Shown here: positions 17,004 through 27,700 of the stretch, piece by piece
Position numbering within the stretch: position 1 is the first letter of the stretch
Layout: the number at the start of each line of letters is the position of its first letter
Origin: Bacteroidales bacterium UBA1176
GTDB lineage: Bacteria > Bacteroidota > Bacteroidia > Bacteroidales > WCHB1-69
DNA: 47,350 nucleotides
Assembly (NCBI GenBank): GCA_002311645.1
Contig: DBYW01000020.1
Location: forward strand, 240-47,589
Reading direction: 5' to 3'
Made by a program: the position numbers and the translations under genes
The notes under the pieces: model-generated
Databases searched by the model: none
Told to the model about the DNA's origin: nothing
What the model saw: the letters and a program-made list of their open reading frames with translations, nothing else

Positions 17004-17011
17004 TATTTTCG
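17004..17011 (+). promoter_or_regulatory. Possible -7 element for the Na/Pi cotransporter
   Basis: TATTTTCG, one base off TAnnTTTG, 17 bases before the ATG at 17028. The position is a little close to the start. Confidence 0.45.
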
Positions 17012-17027
17012 CGCCGCAAAATAAGAT

Positions 17028-18719
17028 ATGGATTTAGCCACGATTCTTTCTGCAATATTAACCCTCACCGCCGGCATAGGAATCTTCTTGGTTGCATGCC
17101 AGATGATGAGTACTAACCTTGAATCCGCATCTTCCAACAAGCTCAAGAATCTTTTTTCCAACGCCGCCCGCAGCAAGTTGCTCGGGGTTGGCATTGGTGC
17201 GTTGGGCACGGCAGCCATCCAGAGCTCCGGTGCCACCACCGTGATGGCCATCGGTTTCGTCAATGCAGGCATCATCTCCTTGGTTCAGGCATCCACCATC
17301 ATCTACGGTGCCAACATCGGAACCACCATCACGGCACAAATCGTGGCTCTCGGCATGTTCGGCGCCGGCAGCGCCCTCACCTCTGCCATCGTCTTCTCCT
17401 CGCTCGCCGGCGTCGGAGCGTTCATCTCTCTTTTCGCAAAAAAAGACCTCTGGAAGCGCATCGGCGGCATCCTGACGGGCTTCGGCATGCTCTTCGTCGG
17501 CCTCGACCTCATGAGCCAGTCCATGTCCGACTTCGCCGCTCTCGACGCGGTGAAAGCCTTCCTGGCCCGAATCAACAACCCTCTCTTGTTGGTGCTCATC
17601 GGCGCCTTGCTCACCGCCATCATCCAAAGTTCCTCCGTGATGACTTCCATCGCCTTGGCCATGGTTGTTACGCGGCTCATCAACATCGACCAGGGCATCT
17701 TCCTGACCATGGGCTCCAACATCGGATCATGCGTGGTTGCCCTCATCGCCGGCATGACCTCCGGCCGCAACGCCAAACGCACCGCCCTCATACACCTCTT
17801 CTTCAACATCAGCGGTGTGGTCATATTCCTCATCGTCGAACTCATCCTGTGGCTCGTCTCAGGCAAGACCGTCACCTACGGCTCCCTCTTCACCAAGATG
17901 TTCCCCAGCGCGCCTCAGACCCAACTGGCCATGTTCCACACAATCTTCAACGTGGCCACCGTCGTCATCATACTGCCCCTCACCCAGCAACTCGTCAACA
18001 TCGTTTGCCGTCTCATCCCCGACGACAAACATCCCATCGATCCCGATGCCCCGCACCTCTACTACCTTGACGACAACATGCTGACAACACCTCCCATGGC
18101 CCTGCAACAGACCAAGAAGGAAATCATCAACATGTCAGAACTCGCCATGCAGAACTTCAACCTCTCCCTTGACATCATCTGCACCCTCGACTTCAAGGAC
18201 TCCAAAAAATTCATGGTTCGCGAAGAGGAACTCAACTTCCTCAACCAAGCCATTGTCGACTTTGTCGTCAAACTTTCCGAGAAACCGCAACTCAGCCAAA
18301 AAGACCACATATACCTCTCCACCACCTTCCGTTCCGTGCGCGACTTGGAACGTATCGGCGACTATGCCGAGAACATCGTGGAATACGCCGAAAGTCTCCG
18401 CTTCATAAACCACAAGTTCTCCCAAGAAGCCATTGATGAAATCCGACTGGTCCAAACGCGCATCGACGACCTTTACGAAAGAATCATGGTCGCATACGAG
18501 AACGAGGACTTCCACGCCCTCGAAGAGGCAAACATCATTGAAGAGGAAATCGACGACATCACAAAGGCGATGGAAGACAACCACATCAAGCGCCTCGAGC
18601 AGGGCATCTGCGGCGCCGACGTGGGGGCCCAATACCTGTCCCTCTCCTCCAACGCCGAACGTGTCGCCGACCACCTCATCAACGTGGGCAAATCCATACG
18701 GAGAACAGCAGGGAATTAA
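17028..18719 (+). CDS. Na/Pi cotransporter family protein with C-terminal PhoU-like domain
   Basis: 563 residues. Residues 1-330 are strongly hydrophobic, with two inverted NPT2-type repeats carrying the signature QSS motifs (Q65-S67 in AIQSSGATT; Q200-S203 in IIQSSSVMTS). Residues from about 340 to the end are a helical PhoU-like domain (SVRDLERIGDYAENI, SNAERVADHLINVG). The family imports phosphate using sodium, and the PhoU part probably gates it. This is the NptA/YjbB class of inner membrane proteins. A GC-rich inverted repeat follows the stop. Confidence 0.93.
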   Translation: MDLATILSAILTLTAGIGIFLVACQMMSTNLESASSNKLKNLFSNAARSKLLGVGIGALGTAAIQSSGATTVMAIGFVNAGIISLVQASTIIYGANIGTTITAQIVALGMFGAGSALTSAIVFSSLAGVGAFISLFAKKDLWKRIGGILTGFGMLFVGLDLMSQSMSDFAALDAVKAFLARINNPLLLVLIGALLTAIIQSSSVMTSIALAMVVTRLINIDQGIFLTMGSNIGSCVVALIAGMTSGRNAKRTALIHLFFNISGVVIFLIVELILWLVSGKTVTYGSLFTKMFPSAPQTQLAMFHTIFNVATVVIILPLTQQLVNIVCRLIPDDKHPIDPDAPHLYYLDDNMLTTPPMALQQTKKEIINMSELAMQNFNLSLDIICTLDFKDSKKFMVREEELNFLNQAIVDFVVKLSEKPQLSQKDHIYLSTTFRSVRDLERIGDYAENIVEYAESLRFINHKFSQEAIDEIRLVQTRIDDLYERIMVAYENEDFHALEEANIIEEEIDDITKAMEDNHIKRLEQGICGADVGAQYLSLSSNAERVADHLINVGKSIRRTAGN

Positions 18720-18724
18720 GTCAA

Positions 18725-18780
18725 TTCCGCCGACAAGCGGCGGAATGGTAAAGCCACAGTGGGGAAATCAGTGGGGAAAT
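18725..18780. repeat. Inverted repeat plus tandem 12-bp repeat ahead of purH
   Basis: TTCCGCCG (18725-18732) pairs perfectly with CGGCGGAA (18738-18745) over a 5-base loop. Two exact head-to-tail copies of CAGTGGGGAAAT follow (18757-18768 and 18769-18780). There is no T run, so termination is doubtful. The purH ATG is 21 bases further on and no TAnnTTTG is seen. Confidence 0.75.
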
Positions 18781-18801
18781 TAATAATAAAACGACAATAG
18801 T

Positions 18802-20337
18802 ATGAAAAGAGCGATTATCAGCGTCAGTGACAAGACGGGCATCGTGCCGTTTGCGGCGGGGCTCGTTGAATTGGGTTACGAAATCATATCCACCGGTGGC
18901 ACCAAGCGGGCCTTGGACGAGGCCGGAGTGAAGACCATCGGCATCAGCGAGGTGACGGGGTTCCCGGAAATAATGGACGGCCGGGTGAAGACCCTGCATC
19001 CCAAGGTGCATGGAGGGCTGTTGGCCATCCGCGACAACGAGAAGCACCAGGCCGAGATGCGAGAAAACGACATCGAGCCCATCGACATGATCGTGGTGAA
19101 CCTCTACCCCTTCAAGCAGACCATTGAAAAGGCGGGGGTCACGTATGAAGACGCCATCGAAAACATCGACATCGGCGGTCCGACGATGCTGAGAAGCGCC
19201 GCCAAGAACCACAAGTTCGTCACCGTGGTGGTGGACAGTGCCGACTACGACAACGTGCTGGATGAGATTCGCAAACAGGGTGACACCACTTTCGAGACAC
19301 GCCGCCGCTTGGCCGCCAAGGTATTCCGCCACACAGCCGCATACGACACCTATATCTCGACCTACCTCACCGAACAGTCGGGTGAGCAGGAACCCGAGAG
19401 CATCTCACTCACCTTCACCCGCAAGCAAAGTCTGCGCTACGGCGAAAACCCGCACCAGAAGGCCACCTTCTATGCGGGCAAGAAGCAGGGCTTTTCCATC
19501 GCCTGGGCCGAGCAGTTGCACGGCAAAGAGCTTTCCTACAACAACATACAGGATGCCGACGCCACCTTGCAGATTCTCCGTGAATTCAAGGAGCCCGCCA
19601 TGGTGGCTGTCAAGCACAAAAACCCTTGCGGCGTAGGTCTGGGCGCCAACGCCTTGGAGGCATGGCAACGTGCTTACGAGGCTGACCCGGTTTCCATCTT
19701 CGGCGGCATCGTCGCCTCTAACCGCGAAATCGACCTGCCCACGGCAGAGGCCATGAAGCCAGTTTTCCTTGAGATCATCTTAGCCCCGAGCTTCACACCA
19801 GAAGCCTTCGAGCATCTTGCCACCAAGAAGAACATCCGTCTGATGACCTTCGACCCCACTGACGAAGGCGGTGACGACAGCATGTTCATCAGCGTGCGCG
19901 GCGGCATGCTCACCCAAACCATCGACAACAAGTCCACTGCCGACTACGAAATGAACGTGGTCACGAAGCGCAAGCCCACAGAGGCTGAGATGGAGAATCT
20001 GTACCTGGCGATGAAGATATGCAAACACGTGCGCTCCAACGCCATCACGGTGGCCAAGGACGGCAAGATCGCCGGCATCGGTGCAGGACAGATGAACCGT
20101 GTGGGTGCCGCCCATATCGCCTTCGAGGAAGCCAAGGGTAAAGGCATCTGCGACGGCCTGTGCTTGGCCAGCGACGCCTTCTTCCCCTTCGACGACGTGG
20201 TGAAGATGGCCGCCCAATACGGCGTCACCGCCATCATCCAACCCGGCGGTTCCGTGCGCGACGAGGACTCCATCAAAGCGTGCGACGAACTGGGCATCGC
20301 GATGGTGTTCACGGGAGTGAGGCATTTTAAGCACTGA
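18802..20337 (+). CDS. purH: Bifunctional AICAR formyltransferase / IMP cyclohydrolase
   Basis: 511 residues, full family length. The N-terminal MGS-like IMP cyclohydrolase domain (1-200: SVSDKTGIVPFA, STGGTKRALDEAG, DGRVKTLHPKVHGGLL, DIGGPTMLRSAAKN) is followed by the AICAR transformylase domain with K271-H272 (VKHKNPCGVG) and the ending QPGGSVRDEDSI and MVFTGVRHFKH. It performs the last two steps of purine synthesis to IMP. It stands alone and is followed by a 13-bp repeat array. Confidence 0.97.
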   Translation: MKRAIISVSDKTGIVPFAAGLVELGYEIISTGGTKRALDEAGVKTIGISEVTGFPEIMDGRVKTLHPKVHGGLLAIRDNEKHQAEMRENDIEPIDMIVVNLYPFKQTIEKAGVTYEDAIENIDIGGPTMLRSAAKNHKFVTVVVDSADYDNVLDEIRKQGDTTFETRRRLAAKVFRHTAAYDTYISTYLTEQSGEQEPESISLTFTRKQSLRYGENPHQKATFYAGKKQGFSIAWAEQLHGKELSYNNIQDADATLQILREFKEPAMVAVKHKNPCGVGLGANALEAWQRAYEADPVSIFGGIVASNREIDLPTAEAMKPVFLEIILAPSFTPEAFEHLATKKNIRLMTFDPTDEGGDDSMFISVRGGMLTQTIDNKSTADYEMNVVTKRKPTEAEMENLYLAMKICKHVRSNAITVAKDGKIAGIGAGQMNRVGAAHIAFEEAKGKGICDGLCLASDAFFPFDDVVKMAAQYGVTAIIQPGGSVRDEDSIKACDELGIAMVFTGVRHFKH

Positions 20338-20346
20338 TGCGTTGGG

Positions 20347-20433
20347 AATGAACGATGAACGATGAACTATGACTATGAACTATGACTATGAACTATGACT
20401 ATGAACTATGACCATGAACTATGACTGTGGAAA
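20347..20433 (+). repeat. 13-bp tandem repeat array GAACTATGACTAT (left side of IVP gene)
   Basis: Five copies at exact 13-base steps start at 20364, 20377, 20390, 20403 and 20416 (the last two with one change each). Two shorter GAACGAT units precede them. The array lies between purH and the four-helix-bundle gene, and the reverse complement of the same unit lies on the gene's other side (20841-20866). Confidence 0.9.
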
Positions 20434-20484
20434 TGGCCATATAGACTACATCATTAAGCTATATGCATTTAAAATTGCTTTAGA

Positions 20485-20838
20485 TTGAGAAATTTCAGAA
20501 AATACAACATATGGATTGACTCCGTTGATTTTGTCACTGAGACATACAGCCTTTGTCGTTCATTTCCGTCTCACGAAAAATACGGTCTCGCCAATCAATT
20601 ACAAAGAGCTTCCGTTTCCATAGCTTCCAATATCGCAGAAGGGGCCGCCAGAGAGTCGGAAAAAGAATTCGCCCATTTTCTGCAAGTCAGTTTAGGTTCA
20701 GCATACGAAGTGGAAACCCAATTGGTTATCGCACATAAACTATCCTACATTTCCGACACTCAACTAAACAATCAAATTCCCAAATTACACTCCATTGAAA
20801 AAAGATTAACCGAAATAATCAAACGACTCAACTCATAG
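20485..20838 (+). CDS. Four-helix-bundle protein of the 23S rRNA intervening-sequence (IVP/S23) family
   Basis: 117 residues. The pattern FRKYNIWIDSVDFVTETYSL, LANQLQRASVSIASNIAEGA and EFAHFLQVSLGSAYEVETQL is that of the S23/IVP four-helix bundle family. These proteins form pentameric bundles and are related to the Avd accessory protein of diversity-generating retroelements. No reverse transcriptase is near, and the gene is not inside a 23S rRNA here. It begins with TTG at 20485 (no in-frame ATG nearby). It is more AT-rich than purH and ung and sits between inverted 13-bp repeat arrays, which suggests a mobile or recently inserted unit. Function unknown. Confidence 0.85.
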   Translation: MRNFRKYNIWIDSVDFVTETYSLCRSFPSHEKYGLANQLQRASVSIASNIAEGAARESEKEFAHFLQVSLGSAYEVETQLVIAHKLSYISDTQLNNQIPKLHSIEKRLTEIIKRLNS

Positions 20839-20840
20839 CC

Positions 20841-20866
20841 ATAGTTCATAGTAATAGTTCATAGCA
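20841..20866 (-). repeat. Inverted copy of the 13-bp repeat (right side of IVP gene)
   Basis: ATAGTTCAT occurs at 20841 and 20854, a 13-base step. It is the reverse complement of the ATGAACTAT core found upstream at 20362-20422. The array lies between the IVP stop and the ung ATG. Confidence 0.8.
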
Positions 20867-20868
20867 AT

Positions 20869-21543
20869 ATGCCAATCAACCCCACCATCGAAGAATCCTG
20901 GAAACGTGTCCTTTGGGATCAGTTTCAGGCGCCCTATTTTGCGCAGCTCAAGGCCTTTTTGCTGGAAGAGAAGCAGCATTATCGCGTCTTCCCGCCGGGT
21001 CCGTGCATTTTCAATGCCTTCAACAGCACTCCCTTTGACAAGGTCAAGGTCGTCATTATCGGCCAAGACCCCTATCATGAATATGGGCAAGCGCATGGTT
21101 TGTGTTTTTCCGTGCAGGATGGCGTTCCTTTCCCCAAGTCGCTTATCAACATCTTCAAAGAACTGACGGACGATGTGGGATTCCAGACACCTCGCAGTGG
21201 AAATCTCCAGAAATGGACCACACAGGGCGTATTGTTGCTCAACGCCACCTTGACGGTGCGCGAGCATGCCGCAGGGTCACACCAAGGCCACGGGTGGGAG
21301 ACATTCACCGACTGTGCCATCCAGCGGCTGTCGGAGCACCGCGAAGGGTTAGTGTTCCTGCTTTGGGGCAACTATGCCATCCAAAAAAGGGCGCTCATCG
21401 ACATGGGCAAGCACCATGTGCTCACCGCCCCACACCCATCACCCTTGTCAGCGCACCGCGGATTCTTCGGTTGCCGCCATTTCTCCAAAACCAACGAATT
21501 GCTGGCTCAAATGGGGAAAACGCCCATAAACTGGCAACTGTAA
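20869..21543 (+). CDS. ung: Uracil-DNA glycosylase (family 1)
   Basis: 224 residues. It shows the water-activating motif GQDPYHEYGQAHGLCFSV (D67) and the DNA-binding/catalytic block HPSPLSAHRGF (H189), plus LLLNATLTVREH in the middle. It removes uracil from DNA. The ATG lies a few bases after the inverted repeat array; no own -7 element is visible, so transcription may come from the IVP side or from within the repeats. Confidence 0.97.
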   Translation: MPINPTIEESWKRVLWDQFQAPYFAQLKAFLLEEKQHYRVFPPGPCIFNAFNSTPFDKVKVVIIGQDPYHEYGQAHGLCFSVQDGVPFPKSLINIFKELTDDVGFQTPRSGNLQKWTTQGVLLLNATLTVREHAAGSHQGHGWETFTDCAIQRLSEHREGLVFLLWGNYAIQKRALIDMGKHHVLTAPHPSPLSAHRGFFGCRHFSKTNELLAQMGKTPINWQL

Positions 21544-21641
21544 TCCAAGCTGCCGTTACCGCGCTGTTTTTCAATCATTTATTTCACACTCCACTGTTCA
21601 ATTCTTTTTCCATTTTCGGAAAATAGAACTTCGTTTTACCT

Positions 21642-21649
21642 TATTTTTG
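21642..21649 (+). promoter_or_regulatory. -7 element for the T9SS adhesin gene
   Basis: TATTTTTG in the 207-base gap after ung, giving an AT-rich leader of about 95 bases before the ATG at 21751. The rest of the gap shows no other feature. Confidence 0.6.
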
Positions 21650-21750
21650 CATTCGTTAATTAGGTATGTTGTGGTTTATACTTATATATTGTTTTTGCAT
21701 GCAATATATTAATAAACAATTATTTACAACATTACCAACAGAATGTAAGA

Positions 21751-24700
21751 ATGCCCGCGTCGAAACGAAATGACAAGCAACGTCCTCTGCGACTCCTTTT
21801 ATGGGTGCTGTTTTTGCTATGCTCAACAACAGCAGGTTACTCTGCGAACTTGAGGATCGCATTGGATGTGCCCGTTGTCGTCGACACTTTGCTCTGCAAT
21901 GGCGACACCCTGCATTATCACGGCAGAAGCTACAGCACAGCGGGCGTTTACTTTGACACTTTGCTGACCCCGGACGGCTCCATGCAGGTTGACACGCTCC
22001 GGCTGCACCATCCAGAAATCACAGGTGCCTCCTTCTTATGCTTGGACAATGAAGACTCGCTCTTCGCCCCCTATGGCGCGCCATTCTATCATTGGAGCAC
22101 CGGTGACAGCACACGCGGCATCCGCATCACAAGGCCTGGATTCTACACCGTGACGCTCTCCGACTTCCCAGGTTGCGGCGCCACCCGCATTGTCACCCAG
22201 TTCTACAACCCGATCCAGTCGATGAACATCCCGGAGATGTGCGTGGGCAACCCTCACAACTTTTCCATCGGCTACGACACCCTGCACAATATCGTCTTGC
22301 AAAGGGCCACCGCCATCATCGGACATGCGGACACCATCTTTCTGCCTGACGGCACAGACTGCGGCAACGGATGCTCCTACATTTCCCCTGTCACCTTCAG
22401 CGGATTTCCCGAATTCGACACCATTTCCTCGGTCAATGACATCCTTTACGTCAAGCTCTCCATTGAACACGAATGGATCGGAGACCTGTGGATCCAGCTG
22501 ACATGTCCCAACGGGCAGCATGCTTCCATCCTGAAAAAACACCCCACCTCGTCAGGGCAAGACAGCCCGTGTATCGATTCCATCCCCGCCACCGAATTCG
22601 GCTGGTCGCTACCCAACAATCTATGCAGTCCCGAGTACAGATTAGGCATTCCTAATTTCATTGACGACAACTCACAATTGTGCAATGCCGAGGTCAACAC
22701 CATCGGTGCTTGTCGCGACTACTGCTGGTCAGAGGCCGACAACCAGGGATACACGTACTCTTCTGGCAGTTACGTCTACAGCAGTTCAAACCGCATGGTT
22801 GGATGGAACAATGCCCTAAACAACGGCCATGGCGGGCAGCAGAACCTTTTTTGCAGGCCAACCAACATGACCAACATGACGAATGTTTTCCGCCCTGACG
22901 GCTCGTTCACGAACCTCATAGGCTGTCCGGTGAACGGAATTTGGAAGATCGAGGTCATGGACGGCTGGAGCAGAGACAACGGATACCTTTGTGGCTGGGA
23001 GTTGGCACTTGCAGGAGGCATGCTCTACGAAGGCACCGTGGACTCCGCAGTCATCCAAAGTTCCTGGATGACGCAGACTGGGAACACCTCCTTCACCATA
23101 AATCCGCCCGATTCCATCGTTTCCGATACCATTATCACCTTCCCGCTCACACTTTATGACGACTTCGGCTGCCAATTCGACACCACTTTTGACATCCTCT
23201 TCCATCCGACCGCCCACTCCGTCCTCGACACCAGCATCTGCGAAGGAGAGTCTTTCCTCTTCAACGGACAAACTTTCAGTATCAGCGGCAGCTATCCGAC
23301 TTTTTTCTCAAGCACCGAAGAATCCGTCTGTGACTCCGTAGCCACTCTCAACCTCACAGTCCATGCCAACGATCGCACGCCTGTGGACTCCATCATCTGT
23401 GAAAGCACTTTAGACAACGGACCGTTGTTATGGAATGGTATACTTTTCCACACATCCGGCTCCGATTCCATATATTTGCAGAACATTCATGGTTGCGACA
23501 GTCTCGTGGTGATGACTCTGCATGTCATTCCTACCACCTACGCCACCCTCTTCGACACCATCGTGGAGAACGACCTGCCCTACGACACCTTGGGCATACA
23601 CTTCACACACGCCGGCACGCTCTCCGACACCATCGCCAACGCGGCAGGGTGCGACAGCATCGTCACCATGACACTGCACGTATGGCCCAACGTCCTAAGT
23701 GTTGCGCAGAACACCCTTTGCGAACGCGAATTGCCCTTGTTTTGGAACGGGGTCACCTTCCACAGGGACAGCACGGCACGGGTCACGCTCACCGCCCACA
23801 CCGGTGCCGACAGCGTGCTGACCATGCGCGTACACGTCATCCCCACCATCCACAACAACATCTCCGACACGATTGTGGAAAACAGCCTGCCGTTCGACAC
23901 CTTAGGGTTCCACTTCACGGAGGCATGCATGCAGTCCGACACACTGCTTGCCGCAACGGGCTGCGACAGTATTGTCACCATGACGCTGTATGTTTGGCCC
24001 AACGTTACCGACACAGCTGACAGCACGCTATGCGAACACGCGTTGCCCTTGTTCTGGAACGGGGTCATCTTCCATGGCGACAGCACGGCAACGACCACAC
24101 TCACCGCCCATACCGGTGCCGACAGTGTGCTGACCATGCGCGTGCATGTCATCCCCACCACCTACGCCACCCTCTTCGACACCATCGTGGAGAACGATCT
24201 GCCCTACGACACCTTGGGCATGCACTTCACACACGCCGGCACGCTCTCCGACACCATCGCCAACGCGGCAGGGTGCGACAGCGTCGTCACCATGACACTC
24301 CATGTCTGGCCCAACGTCGCAAGTGTCGCCCAGAACACCCTTTGCGAACGTCAATTGCCCCTGCTTTGGAACGGAGTCACCTTCCATGGAGACAGCACGG
24401 CACATGTCACGCTCACTGCCCACACCGGCGCTGACAGCGTACTGACCATGCGCGTGCATGTCATTCCCACCACCTACGCCACCCTCTTCGACACCATCGT
24501 GGAGAACGACCTGCCCTACGACACCTTGGGCATGCACTTCACAGCTGCCGGCACGCTCTCCGACACCATTACCAACGCGGCAGGGTGCGACAGCGTCGTC
24601 ACCATGACACTGCACGTATGGCCCAACGTCCTAAGTGTTGCGCAGAACACCCTTTGCGAACGTCAATTGCCCCTGCATTGGAATGGAGTCACCTTCCATA

Positions 24701-27700
24701 GCGACAGTTCGGCACGGGTCACGCTCACCGCCCACACCGGCGCCGACAGCGTGCTGACCATGCGCGTACACGTCATCCGCACCACCTACGCCACCCTCTT
24801 CGACACCATCGTGGAGAACGACCTGCCCTACGACACCTTGGGCATGCACTTCACAGCTGCCGGCACACTCTGCGACACCATCCTCAACACGGCAGGTTGC
24901 GACAGTGTCGTCACCATGACGCTGCACGTTTGGCCCAACGTCACCGACTCCGCAGACAGCACGTTGTGTGAGAGCGAGTTGCCCTTGCTTTGGAACGGGA
25001 TCACCTTCCTTGGCGACAGCACAGCCAACGCCACACTCACTGCCCATACCGGTGCCGACAGTGTGCTGACCATGCACGTCTTCGTCATCCCCACCACCTA
25101 CGCCACCCTCTTTGACACCATTGTGGAGAACGACCTGCCATACGATACCTTGGGCATGCACTTCACAGCTGCCGGCACGCTCTCCGATACCATCACCAAC
25201 GCGGCAGGTTGCGACAGCATCGTCACCATGTCATTGCATGTCTGGCCCAACATCACAAACATCGTCGACAGCACACTGTGCGAAAGCGAGTTGCCCTTGC
25301 TTTGGAACGGCGTCACCTTCCATGGCAACAATACGACAACCGTCACATTCACCGCCCACACGGGAGCTGACAGCCTGCTGACCATGCAAGTACATGTCAC
25401 CCCCACTATCCGCAACAATATCTTCGACACGATTGTGGAAAACAGGTTGCCGTATGACACCTTAGGATTCCATTTCGCGGTGGCATGCACGCAGTCTGAC
25501 ACCCTGTTAGCAGCCACGGGGTGCGACAGCATCGTCACCATGACGCTGCACGTCTGGCCCAACGTCGTTGCCACCGCCGACAGAACACTTTGCGACAACG
25601 AGCTGCCCCTGCTTTGGAACGGCATCGAATTTCACGGTGACAGCACAGCCACTGTTACACTCACCGCCCACACCGGCGCCGACAGCATGCTGACCATGAA
25701 CGTACACGTCATCCCCACCACGTTTGCCACCCTCTTCGACACCATTGTGGAGAACGACCTGCCCTATGACACCTTGGGCATGCACTTCACAGTTGCCGGC
25801 ACACTCTCCGACACCATCCGCAACGCCGCAGGCTGCGACAGCGTCGTCACCATGACATTGCATGTCTGGCCCAACATCACAAACATCGTCGACAGCACAC
25901 TGTGCGAAAGCGAGTTGCCCTTGCTTTGGAACGGCGTCACCTTCCATGGCGACAGCATGGCCACCGTCACATTCACCGCCCACACGGGTGCTGACAGCCT
26001 GCTGACCATGCAAGTACATGTCACCCCCACTATCCGCAACAATATCTTCGACACGATTGTGGAAAACAGGTTGCCGTATGACACCTTAGGATTCCATTTC
26101 ACAGCGACATGCACGCAGTCTGACACCCTGCTGGCAGCCACGGGGTGCGACAGCATCGTCACCATGACACTGCACGTCTGGCCCAACGTCGTTGCCACTG
26201 CCGACAGCACGCTGTGCGACAACGCATTGCCCCTATTTTGGAACGGCATTGTATTTTACAGCGACAGCACAGCCACTGTTACACTCACCGCCCACACCGG
26301 CGCCGACAGCATGCTGACCATGAACGTACACGTCATCTCCACCACGTTTGCCCCCCTCTTCGACACCATTGTGGAGAACGACCTGCCCTACGACACCTTG
26401 GGCATGCATTTCGTGTCCGCCGGCACGCTTTCCGACACCATCCTCAACACAGCAGGCTGTGACAGCATCGTCACCATGACGCTGCATGTCTTGCCCAACG
26501 TCACCGCTACCGCTGACAGCACACTGTGCGAAAGCGAGTTACCCTTGCTTTGGAACGGCATCGAATTTTACGGAGACAGCACAGCCTCCGCCAGGCTCAT
26601 CGCCCACACGGGCGCCGACAGCGTGCTGACCATGCACGTCTTCGTCATCCCCACCCTGCACACCCTCATCCGAGACACCATCGTGGAAAACGACCTTCCC
26701 TACGACACCATAGGACACACCTTCTCTGATGCAGGAAGTCAGTCAACGACTTTCGCCGCCAGTACAGGATGTGACAGCCTTGTGACCGTTGAATTGGAAG
26801 TGTTGCGCAACACATTCCTGAACTTCGACACTACCGTATGCGCGGATGCACTGCCTTTGACATGGCTCGGGCATCTCTTCACGAATGCCGAAGTGCTACT
26901 TGACACCACGACAAATCCCAACGGAACAAGTTGTTACATCACAACCACCCTAACCATACATGCTTCACCATCCTTGTCCATCACCAATGTTATGCATCCT
27001 GTATGCTTTGGAGACAGTACCGGATCGGCAACAGCCACTGCCACGGGTGGCACAACACCATATAGCTACCACTGGTTCGGCGAAGCCAATCAAAACCTTT
27101 CCGCCAACAGCACTCTCCAGAACCTGCCCGCTGGCACCTATATTGCAACAGTTGTCGACGCAAGCGGATGCACGACCTCGGATTCCGTGTCGTTGGCCTG
27201 TTTACACGACGAGATGATCCCCGGCACCATCTCCGCCGACCAAGAGGTATGTGCCGGAAACATGGCGTCGCCCTTGAACGGCTCCCCTGCCACCGGTGGA
27301 GACAATGCATACTACCAATGGCAGGTTTCATACGACGGCGTACATTTCAACCCCGTGCCAGGCCTCAACAACACCCAAAATCTGTCCCTCGACACTGTCA
27401 CCCAAATCCGACGCTATCGTCGTGCCTGGATCAGCGCCTCTTGTGGATCAAGATACAGCAACATTGTGACCATCACCTCGTTACCTTCTCCAAAAGACAC
27501 CATCGTGACAACCTCCTGCCAAGACCATGTCTTCGACTCCTTAGGATTCCACCTCAATGCTGACGAAACACACCTCGTACAAACTATCGTCAGAAGGAGA
27601 ACGTTACAGACACTCTATCAATGCGACTCATCCATTACCCTGATTCTCACCATCCTGCCATCGGCATTTGACACTTTGCAAGCGGACATCTGCCAAGACG

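Noticed and set aside
20347..20433. The 13-bp repeats as a CRISPR array or replication iterons
   Set aside because: The units abut with no spacers, no cas or rep gene is near, and the reverse complement occurs on the other side of the IVP gene.
20485..20838. The IVP gene as an avd gene of a diversity-generating retroelement
   Set aside because: No reverse transcriptase, template repeat or variable repeat is in the vicinity; the protein fits the stand-alone IVP group equally well.
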